Assembly (NCBI GenBank): GCA_030431255.1
Contig: JAUIJL010000004.1
Coordinates: forward strand, 62,001-126,000
Reading direction: 5' to 3'
DNA: 64,000 nucleotides
From: Thermoanaerobaculia bacterium
GTDB taxonomy: Bacteria; Acidobacteriota; Thermoanaerobaculia; Multivoradales; J023
Shown piece after piece: positions 34,639 through 43,774 of the stretch. The notes under the pieces were generated by a model that made no database searches, had not been told where the DNA came from, and was given only the letters and a program-made list of their open reading frames with translations. Position 1 is the stretch's first letter; every line of letters begins with the position of its first letter. The translations under genes were made by a program, and so were the position numbers.

Positions 34639-34939
34639 TTACCGGCCCCCGGTGTTCTGTCCCGTTCCAGACTTCTCTCCCTAAGCGTGCATGCCGAAAG
34701 GCTTCGAGACTTCGACGGCGATTATGGATACAATAAATCGCAGTCGCCCGACAGAGCAGCCGCCCACACCTACCCGTGTCTCATCGAGCCGGAGCGGGCT
34801 GTGAAGGTCGGGCCCGGCCGCCGACCCGGATCATATGTGTTCCAAGGCCGGCCGGCGACCTGAAAAGAAGGTCGGTCGGGCCCGAACGACGAGCCGAGCC
34901 GACCCACCCCCGACACTCAATGACCTTGGGATTGCTGCC
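34639..34939. promoter_or_regulatory. Divergent intergenic region
   Basis: This 301-base region separates mazG (minus) and the DUF1844 gene (plus). A TACAAT at 34729-34734, in the local TATGGATACAAT, is a fair -10 for the plus strand; no good -35 is seen at 16-18 bases upstream (TTCGAC lies 12 bases upstream, TTCGAG 20). Apart from that I see no gene or structured element. Confidence 0.35.
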
Positions 34940-35419
34940 TTGAGCGAAAAGCGGATTAAGGTAACAGACCGCCGAATGTTCACCCCGGAAGGTGAGCTTC
35001 GGGACATCTATAAAGACACCGTTCCCAAAGAAGCTGAAGATCGCCGGAACGAAAGCTCGTCGGACGCCGCGTCAAGCGCAGCCGCGTCGAGCCAGACGGC
35101 TCCACCACAAGCGGCTCCTCCCCAGGCGGCCGCAGCTCCCCCGCCGTCTCAGCAACCGGCACAGCCCGAAGAGCCGCTGGAATCGGGGGCCACTTTCCAG
35201 GACTTGATCGGATTGCTCGGTCAATCCGCCTCCGTCTACCTGGCCCAATCGGCACAGCGTCTGGAAAACCGTGGGGAAATGCTGGAGATGGCGCGCATGC
35301 ACGTCGATCTCCTGGCCATCTTGAAACAGAAAACTCAAGGCAATCTGGCAGCGGATGAGGCCGCTCTTCTCGACGATGCCCTCTATCAGCTTCGCATGGC
35401 CTTCGTGCAGCAGGGATGA
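34940..35419 (+). CDS. DUF1844-domain protein
   Basis: The 159-residue product has the DUF1844 layout: LSEKRIKVTDRRMFTPEGELRDIYKD at the N-terminus, an Ala/Pro/Gln-rich linker (about 35-80), and a C-terminal helical core (TFQDLIGLLGQSASVYLAQ, ENRGEMLEMARMHVDLLAILKQKTQGNLAADEAALLDDALYQLRM). The function of the family is unknown; it is widespread in Acidobacteria and Deltaproteobacteria-like lineages. The TTG at 34940 is chosen because it starts exactly at the conserved SEKRIKVTDRRMF; the Shine-Dalgarno is weak. It ends 13 bases before the TPR gene. Confidence 0.75.
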   Translation: MSEKRIKVTDRRMFTPEGELRDIYKDTVPKEAEDRRNESSSDAASSAAASSQTAPPQAAPPQAAAAPPPSQQPAQPEEPLESGATFQDLIGLLGQSASVYLAQSAQRLENRGEMLEMARMHVDLLAILKQKTQGNLAADEAALLDDALYQLRMAFVQQG

Positions 35420-35432
35420 CCAGAGCTAGACC

Positions 35433-37253
35433 ATGAGCGCCGTGTCACAAAAGCCAGATCCAACCGCGCACCCAACGCTCGGTCGTCGCTCGAAAGGCGG
35501 CCGCGCGCTTTGGCTGGTGGCGGGGATCTGCTTGCTCATGCTGTGCCCGACCGCCAGCTCGTGGGCCGGTCCTTCCGGCGACCTCGGAGGCATGGAGCTG
35601 TCGTCACCGGTGCGGCATCAGCTTTGGCGCTTGCAGCAAGCTTGGCAGGAATGGTCGAAACACTTCATCGCCGGCGACCGAGAAAAAGCGGACAACGAAA
35701 TCCAGCAATTGCTCAGCATCACCGAGCATCTCGGCATGGCCCGGCTGCCGGATCTTTCGACCGCAGCCTCGGCCTTCAGCGTCAAATATGCCCGCGAAGG
35801 GGATTTCGAACGTGCCCACTGGGCCCTGGCGGCCGCCGAGGAGCTGGACCTCGGACGCCCTGAAACCGCTTTCGCTCGATCGACCGTGCTGCGTCTGGAG
35901 GGAGATTTCGCGGGCGCCGTGATCAGCGGGCTGCGCGGTTATATCGCCGTCTTGCAAATGCCTCTGGAACGGAAGCTGTGGCTCAACAACCTGGTGCTTT
36001 GGTTGCTGTTCACCCTCTCGATGAGCGGCGCGGTCTTCGTCTGTCTTCTCATGCTGACCCAAGGCCGCAAGCTCTTCTACGATCTTTCCCGCCTGTATTC
36101 ACCACCGCTGCAACCCATGGCCGCCAACGGGGTCACCCTCGTGCTGTTGATCTGGCCGATTTTCCTTCCCTCGGGCTGGATCTGGCTGGCCATCTACTGG
36201 TCGGTGTTGCTGTGGGCCTACGGCACCTCCCCCCAGCGGGGCACCCTGATCGCCCTCTGGCTGATGCTCGGCTTGACACCGATCGCCGTCTCCTACCAGC
36301 AGCGGGCGACCCAGGTCGCCCTGGTTCCGGCCTCGCGTTTGGTGGACAATCTCGCCGCCGGACGCCTCTACGGATCCATGTTCTCCGACCTTGAGGTGCT
36401 GCGCTCGGTGGTGCCCGACAGCGATGTCGTGACCGAGATCGTCGCCGATCTACACCGCCGACTGAGGCAATGGGATTACGCGCGCGCGATCTACACCGAG
36501 CTGTCCCAAGATCCCGAGCGGGCCACCCGCGATACCGCGCCCGCCTACAGCAACATCGGCGTGTTTCACCACCGCAAGGGCGATTACGAAACCGCGGTCA
36601 ACTACTTCAAAAGGGCCACCGACGCGGATCCGACCCTGCCGGAAGCCTTCTTCAATCTCAGCCAGGCGTATGCCCAGCTCTACGACTTCAACAACCAGCA
36701 CGAGGCCATGGCCAAGGCCAAGGAGCTGGGTGGTGAGCGGGTCGATCAGTGGAACGATGCGGCGGTCACCGCCGAGGAAAGCGCCGTGGCGGTGGACGGG
36801 GGTCTGCGCCGGGTTGCCGAGCTGCGCGACCGCATCGACGAGCTTTGGCGGGGCAAGCGCCAAGGCGGAGACTTGGCCAGTCTGTGGCGGAGATTCCGTG
36901 CTCTGCTGGTGGCTGTCGCCGCCATGGCCCTGGCGTTCAGCTTGAGCCAGCTAAGACGCCAGATGGGATCGTTGTCGGATCGTTTGGCGCCGGGCGGCTT
37001 TCGTCTCGAGGAAAGTCGCTGGGCACGGGCATTGATCCCTGGCCTTTCCTCCATGGCCAAGGGGCGTGGGGTTTCCGCCTACTTCGGCATCGCCCTCCCG
37101 GTTGGATTGATTTTGGTCGCGGCCGTGCGCGGATTCGGCTACCGTGCGACCCTGGCCACCAACCCAGCCCACTGGCTGGCGATCAGCCTTGCGGTGCTGA
37201 TCTTAGTATTCGTCTACGCCATCCGGTGTTTCCAAGAGCTTTCCGACTCCTGA
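35433..37253 (+). CDS. TPR-containing membrane protein
   Basis: The 606-residue product has a signal-anchor (ALWLVAGICLLMLCPTASSWA), a helical region, a membrane block (about 185-300: NNLVLWLLFTLSMSGAVFVCLLML, NGVTLVLLIWPIFL, WIWLAIYWSVLLWAYG, GTLIALWLMLGLTPIAVSY), then TPR-like repeats (PAYSNIGVFHHRKGDYETAVNYFKRATDADPTLPEAFFNLSQAYAQLYDF, two units) and two last membrane segments (ALLVAVAAMALAFSL; ISLAVLILVFVYAIRCF). It probably serves as a scaffold. It lies between DUF1844 (13 bases) and DUF4388 (28 bases) genes, so the three look like one operon. Confidence 0.72.
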   Translation: MSAVSQKPDPTAHPTLGRRSKGGRALWLVAGICLLMLCPTASSWAGPSGDLGGMELSSPVRHQLWRLQQAWQEWSKHFIAGDREKADNEIQQLLSITEHLGMARLPDLSTAASAFSVKYAREGDFERAHWALAAAEELDLGRPETAFARSTVLRLEGDFAGAVISGLRGYIAVLQMPLERKLWLNNLVLWLLFTLSMSGAVFVCLLMLTQGRKLFYDLSRLYSPPLQPMAANGVTLVLLIWPIFLPSGWIWLAIYWSVLLWAYGTSPQRGTLIALWLMLGLTPIAVSYQQRATQVALVPASRLVDNLAAGRLYGSMFSDLEVLRSVVPDSDVVTEIVADLHRRLRQWDYARAIYTELSQDPERATRDTAPAYSNIGVFHHRKGDYETAVNYFKRATDADPTLPEAFFNLSQAYAQLYDFNNQHEAMAKAKELGGERVDQWNDAAVTAEESAVAVDGGLRRVAELRDRIDELWRGKRQGGDLASLWRRFRALLVAVAAMALAFSLSQLRRQMGSLSDRLAPGGFRLEESRWARALIPGLSSMAKGRGVSAYFGIALPVGLILVAAVRGFGYRATLATNPAHWLAISLAVLILVFVYAIRCFQELSDS

Positions 37254-37281
37254 GCCACGATTGGAGCCCACGGGAAATCCT

Positions 37282-38856
37282 ATGAGTCTCGACAGCCTCG
37301 AAGGCGACCTTCAACAAATCAGACTGCCCAAGGTGCTGTTCATCCTCGGGGTCCAGGAAGCCAACGGCATCCTGACCGTTCAAGGGGAAGACGACATCGT
37401 GGCGGTCTCATTTGTCCAGGGCGCCATCGTCACCGCCGATGCCCTCAATCAAACGGTGGAAGACGGGCTGGGCAAGGTGCTGCAGGGCAAGGGATGGGTC
37501 TCGCCGGAGCAATTCAACGCCGCGGCTCGCGAGCACCAGGGGGGCTCCACCGGTAGTCTCGGCGACCTGCTGGTCGACAAAGGCGCCATCAGCCGCCAGC
37601 AGCTGTTGGAAGCCCTGCGCCTCCAGACCCTACGTTCCATGCTGCAGCTACTGACCTGGAAAACCGGCGATTTCAAGTTCTACTCCGGGGATGAGGTTTC
37701 GTTCGAAGACGGCTTTGTGCCCATCGGTGCCGACGAGCTGATTCTGCGAGCGGTGAGCAAGCTCGGCGACAAGGCCGGGTTGGTGGGCTCGATTCCAGAT
37801 GATCAAACGATCTACCGCGCGGTGCCCCCCCGAGGCCCGGTCAAGGTGATCGGTCGCGACGGCGATGGGCTCGGTGCCGGTATTTGGGTCAGCCCGCTGC
37901 AGGCTTCTTTTCTCTCCAAAGTGACGGGCCAGGCCTCCAACAGCGATATCTCCCGCAGCCTCGGGCTGAGTCGTCAGCAGCTCCTCTTCACCCTTTATCA
38001 TCTCTTGCAATTCGATCTGATCGAATCCGCGGGACGCAAGTCGGCGGCAGCTGCCGGACCGAGCCGCCCCGGCACGGAGCCTTTCGCCTCGCCGACCGCC
38101 GCTCCCCCAGGAACCTCATCGGCGGGCACGATTCCCTTCGCCGACTCTCCCCCGGGCGCCGGCCAGCCGATGATGGCTCCCCAGGGACCGGGAGCCGACC
38201 CCTCCGGTTTGGCCATGCCTCCCGGCATGGATCCATCCGGAACCCTGCCGAGACCCCGAGCAGAGTTTTCAGGAACGGCGGTGCCTCGGCCCAACATGGA
38301 CGGCTCAGGGGCCGGCGCCCGGGGCAGCGGGGTCTTGCCCCGAACCGCCGCCCAAGTCTTCTTGCCCCCCGAACCAACGGCCGCGGAGCCGGTGGAGAGC
38401 GACGATCGCCTGCTCGATTGGGCCGGACCGATCCTCGCCGCCATTCTTTTGATCGGCGCCGGCCTGACCGTCTTGAGCCGCCCGGTGTCGCTGATTCTGC
38501 CGTTCCCATGGCAAGAGAACCCCCGCAGCACCGTGGAGCGCCAAGCTCGAGAATCCCTATTTCAACGGATCGATCGCGGCGCGCGCACCCACTTCCTGAT
38601 GGAAGCCCACTACCCGGACTCCCTTAAGAGCCTTCAAGAGCTGAGCCTGATCTCCAACGTCGATCACCGCGGCCCGGCGGGCAACGAGCTGGAATACCTG
38701 ACCGAAGAGGTCTCGTACTCGATCCGCATGCGCAGGGGAGATCAAGTCATCGAAGGCCTGGGAACCATGGAAGCCATCACCGGCGATTTCCTGGTCGACC
38801 CCCAATTCCTCGGCACCGCCGCCACCGCCGAGGACCCCGTCGTCCTACTCGACTGA
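37282..38856 (+). CDS. DUF4388 (PATAN-like) protein with C-terminal membrane anchor
   Basis: The 524-residue product starts with MSLDSLEGDLQQIRLPKVLFILGVQEANGILTVQG, typical of DUF4388/PATAN domains, which occur in signalling and gliding proteins. It continues with FVQGAIVTADALNQTVEDGLGKVL and a helical domain (LGDLLVDKGAISRQQLLEALRLQTLRSMLQLLTWKTGDFKFYSG), a possible winged-helix-like stretch (LSRQQLLFTLYHLLQFDLIE), a Pro/Gly-rich linker with several SG-S/T motifs (about 265-370), and one membrane segment (GPILAAILLIGAGLTVLS) followed by a ~120-residue outer domain. ATG at 37282 is preferred. It likely joins cytoplasmic sensing to an outside domain; role unknown. Confidence 0.72.
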   Translation: MSLDSLEGDLQQIRLPKVLFILGVQEANGILTVQGEDDIVAVSFVQGAIVTADALNQTVEDGLGKVLQGKGWVSPEQFNAAAREHQGGSTGSLGDLLVDKGAISRQQLLEALRLQTLRSMLQLLTWKTGDFKFYSGDEVSFEDGFVPIGADELILRAVSKLGDKAGLVGSIPDDQTIYRAVPPRGPVKVIGRDGDGLGAGIWVSPLQASFLSKVTGQASNSDISRSLGLSRQQLLFTLYHLLQFDLIESAGRKSAAAAGPSRPGTEPFASPTAAPPGTSSAGTIPFADSPPGAGQPMMAPQGPGADPSGLAMPPGMDPSGTLPRPRAEFSGTAVPRPNMDGSGAGARGSGVLPRTAAQVFLPPEPTAAEPVESDDRLLDWAGPILAAILLIGAGLTVLSRPVSLILPFPWQENPRSTVERQARESLFQRIDRGARTHFLMEAHYPDSLKSLQELSLISNVDHRGPAGNELEYLTEEVSYSIRMRRGDQVIEGLGTMEAITGDFLVDPQFLGTAATAEDPVVLLD

Positions 38857-38890
38857 GCCGTCAGGCGACCCAGAATCACCACCGTCGCAG

Positions 38891-38911
38891 GGGCGGGGCT
38901 TGCCCCCGCCC
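38891..38911. terminator. GGGCGGGG hairpin
   Basis: GGGCGGGG (38891-38898) and CCCCGCCC (38904-38911) form an 8-bp stem. It is nearly identical to the hairpin at 32374-32394. It follows the DUF4388 gene by 34 bases and may end its transcript; no T-run is seen. Confidence 0.5.
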
Positions 38912-39093
38912 GACCAAACGGGCCGACTCTCCTTTCGGCCGAAACAAGCCGACGGCTCGGGTCGCGCCATGGCCCCTACACTCGGCTGCTCGACGCTCTC
39001 GATCAAAAAATTTCACGAGCCGGGAATAAATCTTAGTCCATTATTGTCATATAACCTTGAACGCGATCTGATTCTCTGAGACTAAGATCTAAT

Positions 39094-39123
39094 TTGACAA
39101 GGATTCACTAAGGTTCGTACAAT
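39094..39123 (+). promoter_or_regulatory. Sigma-70-like promoter of dnaK
   Basis: TTGACA (39094-39099), an 18-base spacer and TACAAT (39118-39123) form a strong housekeeping promoter; the start of transcription would be near 39130, giving a leader of about 190 bases before the dnaK ATG at 39323. This is the best promoter in the window. The 9-bp inverted repeat just upstream could be an operator. Confidence 0.75.
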
Positions 39124-39322
39124 CATCGAGCAGCGGGCAGCGGCGGATTCGTCGCCCCGAGACCCGAAAGCTCAGATCGGCTCGACCCAGCTGTTTAGAT
39201 CGAGCCTTTAATACATAGACACGAACAGACTCGAAGAACACCGACTCGAAAACTAACGGCATTTCAGCCGACTAGAGCTGCAACAAACGGCTCTTGAACC
39301 TATTCGATCTAGGAGATCCCCA

Positions 39323-41239
<1,917 letters not shown>

Positions 41240-41254
41240 TCGACGGTCTCTTCA

Positions 41255-41286
41255 CCCCGGGCGGCGGCCTTCGCCACCCGGGGTTT
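41255..41286 (+). terminator. Intrinsic terminator after dnaK
   Basis: CCCCGGGCGGC (41255-41265) pairs with GCCACCCGGGG (41273-41283) with one mismatch, followed by TTTA. It lies 16 bases after the dnaK stop and separates dnaK from the regulator. Confidence 0.7.
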
Positions 41287-41402
41287 ATCGCGTCCCCCGC
41301 GCCCCAGGGGCCCTCATCGCGCTCACCCCCAATAGGTGTTAGCCTTGACCGGCTCCTGCGGCCGCTTTCTTTCCACCACTCCAATCCCACGGGGAGCTCG
41401 CT

Positions 41403-41792
41403 ATGGCATCCACGAAGAAATCAGGCAAGAAATACCTGATGATCAGCGCCGTTGCCGAGCGCTTCGAGATCCATCCCCAGACCCTCAGGCTCTACGAGCG
41501 AGAAGGGCTCATCCGGCCCGCGCGGTCGAGCGGCAACACCAGGCTCTACGATCACGAATGTTTGAAGCGTTTGGAGATCGTGCTCACCTTGACCCGCGAG
41601 CTGGGAGTCAACCTGGCCGGCGTGGAAGTGATCCTCAACATGCGCGAGCAAATGGAGCGCATGCAATTCGAAATGGATCGCGCCCTCGAGCTGATTCGCC
41701 AAGAAGCCGCCCAGCGGCGAAACGGCGCGGAAAAAGAGCACGCCCTGGTAAAAGTCGAAAGCGGCCCCTTGGTCCGCCAACCATCCAGGTGA
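41403..41792 (+). CDS. MerR-family regulator, HspR-like
   Basis: The 129-residue product has a MerR winged helix (YLMISAVAERFEIHPQTLRLYEREGLIRPARSSGNTRLYDHECLKRLEIVLTL) and a short dimerisation helix (VNLAGVEVILNMREQMERMQFEMDRALELIRQEAAQRR). The form ISAVAERFEIHPQTLRLYEREGL and lack of an effector domain is that of HspR, the repressor of dnaK operons in many bacteria. Being directly after dnaK supports this. A TTGACC at about 41345 may be its own -35. I did not find clear HAIR elements, so the binding site here may differ. Confidence 0.82.
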   Translation: MASTKKSGKKYLMISAVAERFEIHPQTLRLYEREGLIRPARSSGNTRLYDHECLKRLEIVLTLTRELGVNLAGVEVILNMREQMERMQFEMDRALELIRQEAAQRRNGAEKEHALVKVESGPLVRQPSR

Positions 41793-41805
41793 GCTTCCCA
41801 GCCCG

Positions 41806-42585
41806 CTAGGTCGACGAAGCCAGGAGCACGTGGGTCATCATCTGGATCAGCTGATCGTGTTGGGCCGAGGTCTGATGGAAGGCCAGTCCCACGATTTTGT
41901 CGCGACGCCAGGCCACTCGACCGGTCAACGCCAGATCCACGGCCGGCAGAATCATCTCAAAAGAGACCTCCTCGCCGATTCGCCACGAGTCCGGGGCGCC
42001 TTCTAGGCAAAAACCGCCTAAAGAAAGATTTTCTAAGGTTACGTCCCAAACGCTACCATCATCCATGCGAATGGCCACCCGCTGCTGAAGACGCATGCGC
42101 ACCTCGCGATGTTTCTCCAGCTCCAAGCCGGCCGCAAGCCGCGAAGCATATTGTTCCGTAGCCGCGTGCTCGAGAGCATCGTTCAGGTCGGGATTGGATT
42201 CCATCATGGCGATGAAATCGTCTCGTGAGATGGCGGAAACTCGGCAGGGCCCGGTGGCGCGGGCCGACTCCATGTGCAGCACCTCGGCGAAAAGGGCCAC
42301 GTGGCCGAGAATGTCACCGGGTCGGCATCGGCTGAGCAGCTGAACGGGAAAACCCACCGCCTCTCGAAACAGCGCCAGATCCCCACTCTCCAAAGCGTAG
42401 AGCGAGTCGACCGGCTCGCCTTCCCGATATAGATATTCGCCGGGCTGCAGATCGCGAGCCTCGAAAACCCGACTCCATCGACGTCGCTCGTCGGCGTTCA
42501 GGCTTTCAAAGATTTCGAAAACTTTAAGGTCCTTTCCCGACACGGAAGGGGTATCGGATTCTCGCCTTTGGAACATGGAGAACAC
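41806..42585 (-). CDS. Cyclic-nucleotide-binding domain fused to PilZ domain
   Basis: The 259-residue product has an N-terminal cNMP-binding fold (about 22-135: VFEIFESLNADERRRWSRVFEARDLQPGEYLYREGEPVDSLYALESGDLAL, GDILGHVALFAEVLHMESARATGPCRVSAISRDDFIAMM) and a C-terminal PilZ domain (about 155-250: REVRMRLQQRVAIRMDDG then ENLSLGGFCLEG and LTGRVAWRRDKIVGLAFH). PilZ binds c-di-GMP through RxxxR (here the Arg-rich helix before AIRM) and NxSxxG (NLSLGG). It has no DNA-binding helix. A receiver of two nucleotide signals is the natural reading; the classic cAMP Arg is not clear in the first domain. Its output is unknown. Confidence 0.8.
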   Translation of the reverse strand: MFSMFQRRESDTPSVSGKDLKVFEIFESLNADERRRWSRVFEARDLQPGEYLYREGEPVDSLYALESGDLALFREAVGFPVQLLSRCRPGDILGHVALFAEVLHMESARATGPCRVSAISRDDFIAMMESNPDLNDALEHAATEQYASRLAAGLELEKHREVRMRLQQRVAIRMDDGSVWDVTLENLSLGGFCLEGAPDSWRIGEEVSFEMILPAVDLALTGRVAWRRDKIVGLAFHQTSAQHDQLIQMMTHVLLASST

Positions 42586-42745
42586 CTCAAGTCTGACCCT
42601 GAGAACGGGTCCTGCCGAAAGCGGCTCGAAGGAGATCTCAAACCACGGGACAGCACTTTAGCACAAAGGCTGACCACTCCGCGGCGACGAAACCCTCCCG
42701 GTCCCCTCCGTTGCAAATAGTCCGCAATCCGTCTCCGAATCCCCC
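42586..42745. other. Short gap before the FkbM gene end
   Basis: This 160-base stretch lies between two minus-strand genes: the end of the FkbM gene (42746) and the start of the cNMP-PilZ gene (42585). It must carry the promoter of the latter on the minus strand; I see no strong consensus box. Confidence 0.3.
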
Positions 42746-43774
42746 TCAAGCGCGGCAAATCACCTGCTGCACCACGGGTCCTCGCTCCAGGCTCGCGGCC
42801 AATTCGGAGCTGTCGCCGAACGGCGCTCCACCCGCGGCCTCCTGGTATCGATAGCCCAAAGGATCGAGCACGGAGGCGACTTCCCTCGCCGCGTTGGCAC
42901 CGTGAATTTCCATCAAAAGAGTCGGACGATGATCCTTCAGGGTCGCCGCCATGCCGTGGACGGCCGCCCCTTCCGCCCCTTCGACATCCATTTTCACCAA
43001 GTCCGGCGGTGGCAAGCGAAAGGTCCCACGCAGCTCGTCGAGAGCTCGACCTTCGACGGAAATCACCTGCCCCGCCTTCTGGTGAAAGAAACCGGAAATA
43101 TCCGTCAATCCGAGCAGGGAGTTGCCGAAGTTGAGGGTAAAAGAGACCTGCTGGGAGCCGGCGGTGAGGGCCAGGGGCACGATGCTCGCGTTGGTGCAGC
43201 CGTTGACCTCCAAATTCGCCCTCAAGAAGCCGACACAAATCGGATTCGGCTCAAAGCAGAGGACCCGCCCCTCGGCGCCGACTCCTTTGCTGAACGGCAC
43301 CGAGAAGAGCCCGATATTCGCTCCCACGTCGTAAACCACATCGCCGGGTTTGACCAGGCTCGGCAAGCGATCGAAAAGGGCGGTCTCGTATTGCACGATG
43401 CCCTTGGACTCGTACTCGTTGGGGGCCCAAAACTTGCCGCGACGGCCGCGGGACACCCGGCTCGGACGAGCCGCGAACACGCGGCTGGAATGCATGTTGG
43501 GATGGGCCTCGAAGGCCAGCTCTCGGAAGCCCGACGAGTCGCCGTGACGCCACTGCACCTCGAGGCGAAAGGACCCCGGCGATTCGGGAAGCCACTCGAT
43601 CTCGGTGAGCTGGTCCGACCAATCGGACATCGGCCGAGTCTGCAGAATATTTCCGAAATGCATGAACCAACGCACCGCCACCGCCGGATTCCGGCGGTGG
43701 ATGCGGAACATGCAGATCTCACCCAGGCGCAATCGGCCGGCCTCGATGCCTTGGGTCACTTCAATGTCGATCAT
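42746..43774 (-). CDS. FkbM-family SAM-dependent methyltransferase
   Basis: The 342-residue product has a ~150-residue N-terminal region of no known family (IEVTQGIEAGRLRLGEICMFRIHRRNPAVAVRWFMHFGNIL, SFRLEVQWRHGDSSGFRELAFEAHPNMH) and a C-terminal FkbM methyltransferase domain: VVYDVGANIGLFSVPFSKGV (SAM loop), GRVLCFEPNPICVGFLRANLEVNGC, LVKMDVEGAEGAAVHGM, PTLLMEIHG. FkbM enzymes O-methylate sugars or polyketides. The ATG at 43774 overlaps the stop of the AmpG-like gene as ATGA, so the two are coupled and may act in the same cell-envelope pathway; that link is inference. Confidence 0.85.
   Translation of the reverse strand: MIDIEVTQGIEAGRLRLGEICMFRIHRRNPAVAVRWFMHFGNILQTRPMSDWSDQLTEIEWLPESPGSFRLEVQWRHGDSSGFRELAFEAHPNMHSSRVFAARPSRVSRGRRGKFWAPNEYESKGIVQYETALFDRLPSLVKPGDVVYDVGANIGLFSVPFSKGVGAEGRVLCFEPNPICVGFLRANLEVNGCTNASIVPLALTAGSQQVSFTLNFGNSLLGLTDISGFFHQKAGQVISVEGRALDELRGTFRLPPPDLVKMDVEGAEGAAVHGMAATLKDHRPTLLMEIHGANAAREVASVLDPLGYRYQEAAGGAPFGDSSELAASLERGPVVQQVICRA

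Larger units (their letters stand above)
38857..39322 (+). promoter_or_regulatory. Long dnaK upstream region
   Basis: This 466-base gap holds a GC hairpin (38891-38911), a 9-bp inverted repeat ATCTTAGTC (39030-39038) / GACTAAGAT (39080-39088), a strong promoter (TTGACA 39094-39099, 18 bases, TACAAT 39118-39123), a ~190-base leader, two CTTGAAC boxes (39056-39062 and 39293-39299), two GACTCGAAnAAC-like repeats (39228-39253) and an AGGAG site at 39311-39315. It is not a CIRCE element. HspR-type boxes (CTTGAGT/ACTCAAG) are not clearly present. Confidence 0.6.

Noticed and set aside
33895-34863. A 322-codon plus-strand frame opposite mazG
   Set aside because: It is a shadow of the GC-rich mazG gene and its upstream region; the product is His/Arg/Gly-rich with no domain.
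39001-39322. CIRCE element (TTAGCACTC-N9-GAGTGCTAA) before dnaK
   Set aside because: Neither arm is present; the 9-bp inverted repeat found there is different in sequence and has arms 41 bases apart.
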